From: Conchocele bisecta
Taxonomy: Eukaryota > Mollusca > Bivalvia > Lucinida > Thyasiridae
Assembly (NCBI GenBank): GCA_029237695.1
Contig: CM055280.1
Coordinates: 28,338,560-28,402,559, forward strand
Reading direction: 5' to 3'
Length of the DNA: 64,000 nucleotides
The number at the start of each line of letters is the position of its first letter. The first letter of the stretch is position 1. Below the pieces are notes generated by a model, which was not told the origin of the DNA, ran no database searches, and saw nothing but the letters and a program-made list of their open reading frames with translations. This document shows, in pieces, positions 32,735 to 45,600 of the stretch. The position numbers and the translations under genes were made by a program.

Positions 32735-32938
32735 TTAATTCGTTCCCACAAAAATGACAATTCGTTCCCTCAATTTAACAATTCGTTCCCACGAATTAAC
32801 AATTCGTTCCCACGAAATAACAATTAGTTGTTCCCACGGGGGAACGAATTGTTATATCGTGGGAACGATTTTGTTAATTCGAGGGAACGAATTGTTAAGT
32901 TGAGGGAACGAATTGCTATTTCGTGGGAACGAATTAAT
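32735..32938. repeat. Large palindrome of AATTCGTTCCCACGAAATAAC units
   Basis: The left arm carries four plus-oriented units (about 22-24 nt each) and the right arm four units in reverse (GTGGGAACGAATT). The centre is near 32838, in GTTCCCACGGGGGAAC. Arms are about 100 bp with scattered mismatches. A stable cruciform or hairpin is possible. Confidence 0.85.
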
Positions 32939-33150
32939 AAAAACAAATCCATGTCCCTGCGGGGCTCCGTAAATACGAGATTGTATTGATTAAATATTCC
33001 TATGACTGACAAATATTGACATCACCATTGTACGCGTACATGTAATAATGCATACGGTATACACGACCGCCTGCGCTAATTTTGCCAATAATTATTTGTA
33101 ATGTCTTTCTTACGAAATTCCTGAATACTGTGCTTGAAATAAAGCAGATT

Positions 33151-33212
33151 GATTGGCTAAGCCTGAGCCACAGCCAATCATAGTTAGTGCTACAGCTCAG
33201 GCACAGCCAATC
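33151..33212. repeat. Hairpin with CCAAT motifs
   Basis: GATTGGCT..GCCTGAGC pairs with GCTCAGGC..AGCCAATC across a loop of about 25 nt. Two AGCCAATC boxes are on the plus strand and one is on the minus strand. It may be a fold-back repeat or a promoter fragment; no gene follows. Confidence 0.5.
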
Positions 33213-33295
33213 AATTACCTAATTGCGAGTTGATATTGCCAATAGATGAGCAGAAACTTTAACATTTTGGCAAGACTGTGGCCGCCTGTGTTAAT

Positions 33296-33358
33296 CAGCC
33301 CAGACAAGCCTGCACCACAATAACTGACTAACAATATGGTGCAGGCTTGTCAGGGCTG
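33296..33358 (+). ncRNA. 63-nt hairpin, pre-miRNA-like or miniature palindrome
   Basis: The arms are CAGCCC-A-GACAAGCCTGCACCA and TGGTGCAGGCTTGTC-A-GGGCTG: 15 bp, one A-A mismatch, 6 bp, around a 19-nt loop. The stem and loop lengths fit an animal miRNA precursor. The perfection of the stem also fits a small inverted-repeat element. No expression evidence. Confidence 0.3.
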
Positions 33359-33359
33359 C

Positions 33360-36333
33360 GATGTTTAGTATTCGGAACCGTTTCGGTTATAAGTTTGCTT
33401 AGACCATAGATTGTCTCCCTTTGAGTATTGATGCCAAAACCGCAGAACTGTAGACATGTGTTAGCCTATTTCATACAGGATGCATGTACGCATTCACAGG
33501 TATCTCCGTATATATGAAGATTTTGTCCTGTTTTTTCATTTATCATTGAATATGTATACATATTGTTACCACTCATTTGAGCCGTCGTCGAGAAGGTTTT
33601 AATGCGTGGTTACAACATACACACCCGTGCAGAAAAAGAAAGATATTTAAACTTTTCTTCAAAGCGGAAAGGGTTAAATAGTTCTGAATTCGTTGTAAAC
33701 CAAATATTCGTATCCGATCAATACATGACACGACACAGTAAACGTATGTTATCAGTCAGTACGTATTCGGCCAATACAAAGCTCGTTACCTGATAAATAA
33801 ACTACTCTAACATAAGACAGATGTTTTGCCAAGGTGCTAAGAAAAACGCGTGTCTCGTCGCGTTTGTAACCAGTGTAGCCCGAGAGCGGCCTCCATATTT
33901 GCACCATATGATCAACGTCAGGGGGTGAGGGGTGTGAGGACGTGGGGGTGTGAGGGGTGGGGGGGGGGAGGGTGGGAGTATGTAAAGGTGAGCGACAGCC
34001 TTAGGTAGGCGCTGTGGAGCAAATGGAGTAAACAGACGGCCATTTGCCACGAGGTAGGTACATGTTCGTTGTTTTATTCATATTTTAATTTAAAACACAA
34101 GCAAGTCATATAGCATATGACACAATGGACTATATCATAGATCTACGAATGCAGACACTTTGTTAAAAGATGAAGTGACAAAAAAGGGTTTGTCATCTCC
34201 TCTTGTAAGCAAACTATGCTGTTACGAATGTTGCGAATATGACATTTTCGGGTCGATTTTAATGAAAATACGGTCTATACCACTGTATATAACCAATGTA
34301 GCCCACAATAATCCACTATTTAACACTTTTTACGGCATGCCGCCATTCGCAGACGTCGTACGTGAAAACAATGTGTAAGCACTCTAGAGGTTTGGCGGCG
34401 GGAAGTTTATGTAATTTAATATAAACGTTTGTGGTAGGTTTGTTTGGCAAATTGTGTGGCAACGTATTAATTATTATTATAGTTATATATGTTCATAGTT
34501 GAGACATTATTGTGATTCCGTGTGTTGTTGACGACCGATGGAGGTATACGCAACTCAGTAGAAAAGCAATATTTAGCGGAATATTTCGCCGGAATTTTCT
34601 TGGGGACCGTACATCGATGAATGCGGAGTACATTATTTGCCACGTTGATTACCACCGTTGTACTCGTACAATAGGTCGCTATAATTGTGTTTTCTCCGAT
34701 TCATTGGCCCTTAGGGTGTATACCTCACTATTTTGAAACATTTACTGCTTTTTCACTATGTATATGTGTATACCCCATCCCCTATGCGATAGCAAGGGGG
34801 CATATTGCGTTGCTCTTAATGTTTTGTACGTCCGTCCGTCCGTGTACATTTACGTCGAAAAGTTGAAAAGTGTGTAAGCGTTTCGCCATCTTGATATATC
34901 GTCAATATTACTTGAAGGATTGCTTTATTATTTGGTCAGTTCATTCACCTGAACATGGGTGACGCAATCGCACCACCAATGACACGACATTCACCTTTGT
35001 GACCTTCGAAATGGTGCTGAAACACTACCAATATGCCATGAGGGAATATCCATATTTTACAAACATAATATCTAGTTATTCCATAGCTCTGCTATGATGC
35101 TTTTATATCCACTGACATGGTCAAATAAGGATTTACTTTTAGAAAGTTTCACGCTGTGGTGATAAAATTCGTGATGACAGTCGGTGTCGTTAACACCGAC
35201 TGACATTTTGACAGTTCGTTATATACCGTTTATTTAAGAAGGTGAACTGATTATCGTGAAATACTCCACGAGTGATTGGGTCCTTACGCTATTATTCTAG
35301 ATAATCAACTCACCTGGTTAAAGTAAACATGTTCTTACATTTCGAGAGAGGGATAGCATTTATAATATGAGTTCGACTGCAAACACAATCGCCAACTGTG
35401 GAAATCTGACACACACACTTGCTTGTCTACATTCTATGTTAAATACCTATATGTCTGCCATAGAATCTCGTATTCATGGAAACCGGGGATGGCAGCGGGA
35501 CAAACACAGATAACGACAGTACCAGCCTCCTAGCTTAACACATACTCAGTCTCTCTACCGCTCTGCTATAATCATAGCAAACACTCACACGTATGAACTG
35601 GTAGTCTTTTAATATAATGACAGAGGGGAAATTTACAAATTGATGTAGCTGCTCATTTCTTCGTTGTCACCCGAGACCCACCCCATAACCCACCCACCCA
35701 GGATCCGCACATGGAAACCTCATCAACCTGGAGCTTTAATAATGTAATTTATTTCCCATACGTACCGCCGACCACTCCCCACCGGCACATTATCTGGACG
35801 ACATTTATATAAAGTATGTTATTAGGATAAATTGTTTAGGCAGCTGGAAAAAGAACATTTGGCGTTTGAAGTCTAGAATAGATATTGGTTCTTACCGTTT
35901 TGATCATAGCTTCTTCAGTAACGGAACATCATAGTTCCATATCAGATTGCACCGACCTTGTCAGCCTTTGAGGTGTTTATGGTGACCCAGAATTACCATT
36001 AAATGTGTGTGGATACCTAAAACATGGCGGTAGACAGCATGAGACAGGATGATTTACCGTTGGTTTACAAATTGTGAATAAAAGGATAACCAATGTCAAA
36101 GTATGCATACTTGCATGTGTATTATTGGCCTATGAATGTTTTTAGCATGACTGTGAAGTGTTAAACTGCTCACGCGTCAGACTGTTTCATAAAATGCCTG
36201 GACAGATTGGGCTGTTATTGTGACCAATGTTTATATTAATGGGGTCTCAGCTCTACCCGATACAGAAAATATAAAATACAGATGAAATAGTAAAACACAT
36301 CCGTGGAGCTGAGATTTTCTATGTTAATCATAC
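33360..36333. other. Non-coding region between the copies
   Basis: About 3 kb without a recognised gene. It contains a G-rich stretch (33930-33980), a GCAAGGGGGCATATTG...GTCCGTCCGTCCGTG repeat (about 34780-34845) of a style common in molluscan genomes, and the short hairpin CAGTCGGTGT/ACACCGACTG at about 35176-35200. Short open frames (33602-33793, 34160-34378) have no motif and no conserved partner. Confidence 0.5.
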
Positions 36334-36887
36334 ATGTATAATGTGTCGTCTTCACCTGAACACAGACCGTTTATTGCCGACCCCGGACACAGGGAAATAT
36401 CGACCTGTCAACAATACCAGACTCTAGGAAGGGAGGCAATTCCAACAAATGACCACCTGTACACTTATCAGCCACGGTTCACGACTATAGATGCCCCCGT
36501 TGATACCCTGAGATACATAGAACCACGAATTTACCCACATGATACTGATATAGTTCAAAGTAATATACAATGTATCCAGCAGCAATACACATTTCGGCGA
36601 CTTTTCAATTAGACCATGCTCACTTATCTTATTCAAGAGACACATCCGTATACGAGTTATCATGCAAATGTTCCGACATCAAATCAAACACAAACGTACC
36701 GATATACCACAAAAAACAGCTGATCAGACATTCGGGATTACACAAACACAGGAGCCAAGGTCAACAACTCGCGGTATACCTCCAGTTGGGACAACGTCGG
36801 GTTGTCCCCCAGTAGCTATGTCAGGGACAGAAGACCTCGGTAGACTGCTTCCGGATCGGTACCCGGAGGAAAATGCATATGTTTGTC
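36334..36887 (+). pseudogene. Possible N-terminal Gag fragment
   Basis: An ATG-led 92-codon frame rich in Gln, Pro, Thr and Tyr (DHLYTYQPRFTTIDAP) is followed by Asn/Thr/Gln-rich sequence in other frames up to the G-rich repeat at 36888. The composition suits the disordered N-terminus of a retrotransposon Gag, and the Gag core follows at 37774. The link is inference; copy A offers no comparison because it starts at the window edge. Confidence 0.25.
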
Positions 36888-37338
36888 AGGCGCGGATAAT
36901 GGATTTCGGATTAGGGGGGGGGGGGGCGAGCGTAACTATTTTGCAATACATGTACTTGACTATATTAGCGAAAGAGTCTATGCTCGTTCGATAATATAGT
37001 CAAGTATTGCAAAATAGTCGACCGAGCAGAGCTCAGGATAGCGCTAGGGGGGTCCGGGGGGCATTCCCCCTCGGAAATGTTTTTAAATCTACATCGCATT
37101 TCCTGGGTTCTGGCGCATTTTGGAGCAAACATATTGACACTGTCACAGTATGTTTAGACATGATTTTTGATTGAAAACGTTTACATTTTGAAACAATCAG
37201 ACAACGACCGAAAAATGCATGGAATACATGGCACTTGGCATGAAATGTGCCTTGTAACTTGTAAAAAATCTTTACTCGGCGAATTTTAGGGGGAGCGCGC
37301 GCCTGGTCCGCCCCCGCCCACTGAATGCGCCAATGCTT
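36888..37338. repeat. G-rich dispersed repeat, full length (copy B)
   Basis: Begins at AGGCGCGGAT near 36890, runs into a G13 tract, and ends near GCGCGCGCC plus a CCGCCC-rich tail. A hairpin at 36935-37018 sits within its left part. From 37038 it matches window position 1 onward. The terminal AGGCGCGGAT is shared with the element at 52963. Confidence 0.55.
36935..37018. repeat. Hairpin insertion in the G-rich repeat
   Basis: ACTATTTTGCAATAC...ACTTGACTATATT (36935-36965) pairs with AATATAGTCAAGT...ATTGCAAAATAGT (36993-37018). The left arm has a six-base interruption (ATGTAC). A small fold-back element is likely. Confidence 0.65.
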
Positions 37339-37773
37339 GTGTTGCATGTGCCTTGAAGCAGGTTCGGGTGCACTGATGTGGTGTATTAATGTATGTGGAT
37401 ACATTGTTTACACAGGGGCTCTAGTACACTTCTGCAGTTTGGAATGGATTATTGTGTGTGGTAGGACACATGTCAATGAAGTGATATGCGGCTCTTCGAC
37501 TGTTGTGACGTGATAATTATTGACCCCGCTGTCCTGTTTCCATTCCTGCCAGAAAACATAAATGGTCAAAAGGGTGTTGTTGACAAGTTGGTGAGAACAC
37601 GGCACTATCCAGTCGTCAAAGACATTGTAACTCAATATGTGATTCCAATGTGTATGGTTTTACAGGCGGTCAGTGAAAATGCCCCCAGACGCGATATGTT
37701 TAATATACAGTTATATCTGTGTGTTTAGGCAAGAACAGTCTTTGGCAAGGGAGACAATCAATGAACAGTCAAT

Positions 37774-38848
37774 GTGGTTATGCATAGTAACCAAATACAT
37801 TCACATGTCCAAATGCATTCACAACAAATACACACACCAAACATTATTATAAGTCAACTCAACCACGACGTGCCCAATGTGAGAGTCCACAGGGAAGTGA
37901 AATCAGACACATTTAACGGGAGATTATCAGACATTTTACAACATTTTGAACAGGTATCAACCTGAAACCAATGGATCAATGACGAAAAAGGATTACGATT
38001 AACAATTTGTTTACGGGGGGACGCGCAGACATTACTGAGTGGGTTATCTACTGAACAAATTAAATCACTACGATTATGTAAAACAGTTACTTATATAGTG
38101 ATTGAATCCAAAGGAGTCATAAAAAGCATATGTGTGAATTTCGAAACAGCAAAAGGAAGGAAAACGAGTCTATTAGCAACTATGGGTACGAGTTGAGGAG
38201 GCTGGTACAGAAAGCCTAATCCGAGTTTACAAAATGACTCGCTACAAGCATACATCATAGATGCTTATGTTCATGGTCTGGGGGGATACGAGGTCCGTAA
38301 TCATGTACAATACAACCATCCAACAACATTACAACCAGCCATTTCACTAGCAGCTGAATATGAGGCATTCCATGGACCTATTGATAGGATAACTAAACCG
38401 GTGGAGAATGCTGGCTCTTCAAATGTTCATCCCATAAAAGCAAAGGCAAAAGTAGATGCAAATATCCCGAAACAAACCAGCGAACCGACAATTGGGGACA
38501 TTTCACGATTGATAGATGATAAACTGTCTAAACTGAGCATAGCTCCAGCTCAGTATTAACCCTCCACCAAACAGCAGACCCCCAAGCGATGGCAATCAAG
38601 GGAATAGTGCATATGGGAATGGGAACTTGGCATATGAGGATAGAAACCCAGTGACTGACTACAATTACCCAACAATAGATACAAGAAATCCGAATTACGG
38701 GCCAGTAAATTCGAGTATTTCTTGGAAAAGCCCTAACCCTACTGGTTACGCCCAGAATATAGTGTGTAACTATTGTACAAAAAACGTAGGTCATTTTATT
38801 AGACGATGTCCCTTCAAACCAGCCGAGAAAAATCAGTCGGGAAACTAG
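37774..38848 (+). pseudogene. gag: Gag of a Ty3/Gypsy-like retrotransposon (copy B)
   Basis: Longer than the copy A remnant. A His/Gln-rich start is followed by the Gag core: SDTFNGRLSDILQHFEQ, a stop, WINDEKGLRLTICLRGDAQ, LLSGLSTEQIKS, then AYVHGLGGYEVRNHVQYNH and PTTLQPAISLAAEYEAF. That is the usual order in metavirus Gag. After a stop at 38557 the zinc knuckle CNYCTKNVGHFIRRC follows in another frame, ending at 38848. Stops near 37963 and 38195 and the frame change show decay. No pol or LTR is recognised downstream. Confidence 0.8.
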
Positions 38849-40148
38849 ACTGGGATGGGATTGAGGCTGAAATTCCAGCCATAGAAAGATCAAACATGAC
38901 AAACCCACCGCTTGATACACTGTTTTGTATGGTGTACGGGCCAGTAAATGGAGAAACCCACAAGATGGCGGGCATGGAAACCCGTGACAGGTAGGTGCTT
39001 CAATGTTTAGTGTTTCCCCTTTAAAACTAGCAAAACATCACGTACTAATTATATATAAACGTGGTAATCAAGTGTATAAATCTTGTCTTAACCATCGGTT
39101 GCTCTCTTGTCAGGGTTCATCTATTGTTAATATAAACAGGAACGACCGAAAAACGTGAACATTTTGAAAACCAAGCGAGAGGACGGTCTTTTCTGAGCTC
39201 GCATACGGTAATTTCTGGATGAATTTGGAATTCGTCACTTGATATTACATCATTGAGTGACGCTCTTTCCAAATATGTAACTTAGACTTAACAAATAATC
39301 ACCACAGTACGGAGGAGACTCCGGAAGCCAGACGAGCAAAAGTATGTATGTACGTACGAAACATCGACAATTTCACAGTCACGCATTCTGTACGACGAAG
39401 ACGCCGAAATATGTACGGAATATACATTTACCATGCATGGCGCCGGTGAAACACGAAGTTGGCTATAATATGTAAGTATGACATCGAGGATATTTGGGCC
39501 ATATGCACCTCCATGTGGAGAGTTACTGATAATACGGGCGCCTACGAAGTCCGATTTTAGACTGATGCACTTAAGCTATTCGGAGTAATCCAAAATAGCG
39601 AATAAAATGCACCACAGGGCTAGACCATGGACTTGAAAAAGCTTGACGAATATCGTATCTTTTATTTACTCATGAATGAGATTGACACGACTTTCTAATA
39701 ACATAACATTTAGACTGTTCTCCATTGTTCGTATATTCTACTTTATTTACTATATTGGATTGCACTCATCATACCATCACATCTTAGACTTCAAACGTTG
39801 CTAATCAATAAATACCAAAACAAAATAATATTCGTTACGAGGTTACACTTTGCGCCATTTTGTTGACTGGTCTGTTAAATGCTCTTGTGAATGTGAACAT
39901 TTAGTGCACAGTCAATTTTCAGAGGACACGGCAAAACTCGCCAACGCGCACTTTAGTCATACCGGGCAATAATTGTCTGTCAACAAACTGTCGTACTGCG
40001 TTCCATTTTCTTTTGGTATTTTACTTAATTTTTACAATCTTCGCCCGCATTACCATTTCTACAGTCTAAAAAATGTAGTGTACGGTCTTCAGTTCAACTC
40101 AGGCTACGTGCAATTTCTAGAGGTAATCAAAGTACTGAAAGTACTGAA
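38849..40148. other. No gene recognised (copy B, after Gag)
   Basis: Counterpart of 1157-2470. Open stretches in copy A are broken at other positions here, which argues against coding. Confidence 0.6.
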
Positions 40149-40247
40149 ATATCGATGGTCTAGTAACATAAGGTCGTAAGTGCTATGCTAAACAGTGCTA
40201 TGCTTTAGCATAGCAGTTACGACCTTATGTTACTAGACCATCGATAT
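40149..40247. mobile_element. Palindromic mini-element present only in copy B
   Basis: Perfect 31-bp arms (40149-40179 and 40217-40247) begin ATATCGATGGTCTAGTAACA. Inside is a second perfect 11-bp stem (GCTATGCTAAA, 40182-40192, with 40204-40214). Copy A reads straight through at about 2460, so the ~95-bp palindrome inserted in B or was cleanly lost from A. Confidence 0.85.
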
Positions 40248-42060
40248 GCTATCTCTACAAAAACTGATCACTTGCAGAACTAGAGACTGAAAGCTGCATA
40301 TTTACTCAATCATCATACAGAGGAAAATGCACTGTGCTGGTGCAAACCCATTCCCATCCACACGTTTTCTCTAGAATAAATTACTGTTTGTAACTCCCAG
40401 AATAAATTGTACGAAATTGGCGGCTAACTGATCACTGCTACCTAACTGTGAGAAATAAAGATAATAGCGGCTGTATTCATACGCACGAAATGTCTTGATT
40501 CGCAATTTCCAAAATTTAACTGATTGCCCCTACAGAAATTCGTGTGGCATAATATGCTATCTCAAAGGAAATAACATATAATCAAAGTACTGAAAGTATT
40601 GAAACTAGGTTTGCTCCACAAGATTACTAACACTTATTATTTATTTATATAATGATGTTTACTGGCTTATCATCAAAGTCATTTAGGTCGGTTAACAGGG
40701 TCAAATCCCATGTTGCATGTGTATGGATAGAAGGTTAATCTCAAAATCAGAACAGAATATATACAGAAAATAAATATAGCCAGTGTACATGGCTTCGCAC
40801 GCTTTACATGTATTTTGATAATAATCAGAAACAAGTACACAAATAAAGCTCGCCTTTGTTTGTACATGTATGTTGTTGTAATACATGAATCAATTTGAAA
40901 ACACGTGCGCCTGTACATGGCCTCGCACACCCGAAACTCTTCCAATCTAACATATATTTAGAATATAACAATTACAATTGATGTTCAGCATCAATCAATT
41001 ATATGTTCAAATAATAAAGACATATTAACTGAATAGTTATGAAGACACCCGGCCACAATGGTGATGTCTGGCACCCAGCTACATCAATATTATGATATGA
41101 CGATTCAAACGATTGTTTCACCGTGCATGAAAACAACAAAATTAATATTATTGACCAAACACCCACACCATCGCACCGACGACAATAAACCAACATTACT
41201 ATCCTACTGTTTGTGCCTGGGAGAGAATGAGCTAAAAAAAGTAGCGGCTGGATCTAATCAGCAGCGCAGGAAATAATAATCCCTCAATACACCGTGATAG
41301 CATCGGTATGTCAGGTATGCTGAGTGGTTTCCGGCGGCTCTGAATCCACTAACTATTCATCAATACACAACATCGGTATGTCAGGTGCGGTGCGTGGTGT
41401 CCTGTAGATCATCAGGCAATATACTCAAAGTACTGAAAGTACTGACATATGTTATCTCCACAAAAACTGATCGGTGTGTGGGGTAAGTTAACTTTGTAAA
41501 TCACACTGGTGTAACTTGCAGGGTCAGTTCTGAAATATATAGAAAATCGTTCACATCCCCCCCCCCAACTTTTTACTGCTAGCTCCGTACTAGAAACATA
41601 ATTGCTACCCCGTTCCATACCTCTCGCCAGCGTATAAATTTAACCCCATTGCTTTAATGTAACGCATTGAAGAGTGATATTAGCAATGTGTTATCTGGTG
41701 TGTTTGATATGTTAGCGATATAAAACTGTCAAAGCTGTATCAATAAATTATTAATAAAGAACAAACACATGCAGAAGTTGGTTAATTTACCGTCTCCATG
41801 TGTTTATCTGACATTTACATGTATATATTGTAAATTTAAAAGCTGTTGAATGTTGAACAACAACTAGAGAAAAGATGGATTCCATGGGGAAAATGATTTC
41901 CCTGTTCTATTATTCTACATCAAAGATTATTTGCTTAAAGGAATAAGATATACAATTAGCTAAATTCTGACATTTCTAATGGGTCAAATTGTAGCCGTAG
42001 ATAACATATTGGAGGCTATTGTTTTGTATCTAGCTCCGTACGTACTGTCCCTTGAGACCT
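40248..42060. other. No gene recognised
   Basis: Counterpart of 2461-4500. The ~274-bp unit near 40457 is reduced to its ends. Nothing with coding character. Confidence 0.6.
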
Positions 42061-42602
42061 AAAGATAATAGCTGCTGTATTAAAACGCAATAAATGTCTT
42101 AATTAGTATATTAACGAATTTAACTGATAAACTGAGCACAAAACTGTGAAAACTATAGGGAATAGTATATGTAGAGCTTTATATACAAAGCAAGACAGAC
42201 CAGTAGGATAAGTTGAACACAGGGCACTATTTTCTTGGTCGTACTCGCCGTTTAGTCGATGCACGATTAATGGCTGCGCCCACAGAAATTTGCGTGACAC
42301 AATATGCTATGTCATGGGAGATAACATATACAAATTTAGCTGCTTTATTCATACGCACGAAATGTCTTGATTCGTATTTTCCAAAATGTAGCTGATAAAC
42401 TGAGCCCAAAACTGTGAAAGCTATAGAGAATAGTATAAAGTTTTAGATACAAAGCAAGACAGACCAAAACGCCATAGGATAAGATGGCACAGTGCACTAT
42501 TTTCTTGGTCGCACTCGTCGTTTAGGCGTAGCACGACAATATGGCTGCCCCCATATAAATGTGCGTGAAATAATATGCTAACTCAAGGGAGATAACATAT
42601 AA
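42061..42602. repeat. Tandem array, two ~270-bp units (copy B)
   Basis: Units at about 42061-42328 and 42329-42602. They correspond to the outer units of the three-unit array at 4501-5325. Confidence 0.85.
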
Positions 42603-45600
42603 AAACTATCGCGAAAGTCGATGCTCTATGTATCCATGTAGGCAAACAACAGCGCGGGGATGTGTGGTTTGGAATGAAGAGGGTGATGTCCCTTGTTCAG
42701 TGTTTAGCCATTTGTTTTAGTACAACCTTTTGACGAATCGATTTTAATACTAAACTCCACGAATACAGGAGAACACGATTACAAAATTCAACCATACAAT
42801 TGGGAAGACAATAGTATTAACTATTGTATATATGTCAAATATGAACATGTATATATTGTTGTGGATTGTAAATAAATCATAAAGACTCTCTCACAGCATT
42901 AGCTATGTGGTGTTTCTCGTTACAGGTACCTGTGCTACCTGCACATGAACTGTACTCGTCCAGCCTATGACGTAGGCATTATGTGCGTATTCCTTGTGTA
43001 CCTGTGCATGTTGGCTATTCTGCCGGTGTTCCTTGTTGAAGATAGACATAGTGGTTTGTAAATAATGTAGACTAACATGCCATGTCTATATATCATGTTT
43101 AACTTCTATTTTTAATTATCTGACTTTTATCATTTATTATTTACTTTGCTATAGAGACTGGTTTCCATCCCGTTGCGTCACATAACGAAATCTAAACTCG
43201 AATATTCGATACGAATACGCGCATAATTTTGACACTTCGTGAATTGTACGATACCGAAATCATCTGACAATATTTTTAAATAATATTATTACACCGAATT
43301 TCATTCATATTTTATATGCAACTACTTTTCTTACTAGTTATTTCTCAACATTTCTTTGCAAAACAGCGTGCATAACACTTTCAGTTTATCACCGTCGCCA
43401 TTTTCTTTCCGAGGTAAATATCGGAAATCTGCAAAGTAACCGACCAATGAAATCGATTGACGTATGTGGGGGTTTCCCGCTCAGATGTCAGATAGTCTGG
43501 CATCCAAGTGTATGGAACGTTACATGCAGGAGCTTAACTTTATTTTGAATAAAATAGTTGTTTTTATTGGCGATTTTGATTGTCCAGATCATCAACATGA
43601 AGAATCCGACTGACGGCACTATGTCATCTTTGATCGTTCTGAGAAATTTGCATCAATCCAAAATGGCTGCCAAACAGTTATAGTGTATCATATAGTTGTT
43701 TCCACATGAGGGATTGACATACATTAATAGCATAAAGTGGATTTACATGACTTATCGAGATAGAGATAAGTGATCAATATTAAATTTAAATTTATTGTTA
43801 AATGGTAAAATTCCAACATGGCCGCCAAACGTAACATGATATTTTGCATATGACTGCTCCCACGTACACTCCATATGAAAACAACATGTATACTAATCTT
43901 GGATATATTGACGTGATAAGCGCTTACAGTAAATTTGATACGTAATTAGACACATTTGTGAAGAGCGAAAGTCCAAGAAATTACAGAAATTATCCCACGA
44001 CGATCATCACAGAAAATAATAATTAAGTATATAATTGCACATGGGTGTCATGTCGTAGTAAATTGGAATTAAAGTGCTGAAGTTATATATACTATGAACG
44101 CTTTTACCAACTTAGGAATATAATTAAATAACTAGCAATAGCAGAAATCATAGATGGCCGCCAAATATAAAAATAATGTTGCCTTATATTGAACAAATTG
44201 CATATAATTACTCAGATTATAAGTAAACATATCTGCAATATTAGATACTTATATACATGGCAGACGTATATATAAAGATAAATTACCTCGCAATGACAAT
44301 CATATCGTGCAATGATTCAAATATTATATTTTAAAGGAAATAAATATATGGATAATGGACGCTCTAGAGATGCAGTATACATGGACAACAACTATTCCCC
44401 AATAGTCCCAACATAAAACAGCAATCATATTGAAGTGCAGTACATGAAGACATGACAACAAGGATGCCGCTTTGGTATTGTCAAAACAGTCCAGTTGGGT
44501 GGTTGAACCTGATTAGCCACCATATAATTTCTCCCGCAAACCTCTCCGTCATACGTCAAAAGTATAGTATTATACAAGGCAATGATGAATCAAAAATGAT
44601 AATACATGTATACTATACGAAAAATACATTAATCACACAAAATATATCAGTTTCCGTAAATTGAAAGCTAACATTGTAAATATAACTATAATAAAACAAT
44701 GATACAAGTATGATGACACAAAATCTTTAGCCACACAAGAAGAGACAACAGTTATATTGTTCAGCATTTTCATATTAGTCTATTAAATTGCGTGATTACT
44801 GTATGCCTCATATCCATATGATGGTACCTTGAATGTTGTCACATTCTATATATGGTTGTGTACCATGTGTATTGCTGTCTTTTTTTTTCTTTTTTTTTAT
44901 CTTATATTTAAGGTTAGGAATTGGCTCGAGGACCTTCCAAACCCGGGCATTTGAGCCCAAAAGTGGTAGGTCAGTGACCGTTGGCCCGTTTGTTTCCGAA
45001 TTTACTAATATCTGCCATACAGTTGAAATATGTGCATTAAATGAAGGAGGCAATGAGGCGGTTAATTTAACGTAGCTAGTTAATTCACGTATCGCACTAA
45101 GCCGGTATGTAAGACCGTGAAAAAGGCTGAGTGTGAGTGCATGTGATATATGGAGATTCAGCCGTAACTTTGTTATCCTATATAATGATGATATTTGACG
45201 GTTGGTCAGGGCATAACATATCAGGCAGGGAATGATCGATATTTGGTTATGCAAAGTATGATGTAATATGTTTTCGGGCCCAGCTACTGTCGTTTCGCGG
45301 CTTATCGTTATATACGATTTGCTATTATTCGAGTCCAGGTGCAGCGTTTATCTGTTACTATTTGGTTAGATGACACTGTGTTTCACATATTCTGAAGACG
45401 AAAGAAAAAGAGAAGATAATACACTGCGGTATAGTAATTGCCCATATATTAGTGAGTTGCCCGTTACCAATAAACCGCCGGTCATGGTCCAAAATGTTAG
45501 TTTGATTTCAGACGATGCATATTACAGTCCATAATGTTTAATCAGAGTAATGCGGACGGCCAATTCCGGTTTAAACTGCATTACTCCGTGAGATGAATGT

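Noticed and set aside
37486..37728. 80-codon plus-strand frame before Gag
   Set aside because: The copy A counterpart (about 449-600) carries a frame-breaking change and no domain is recognisable.
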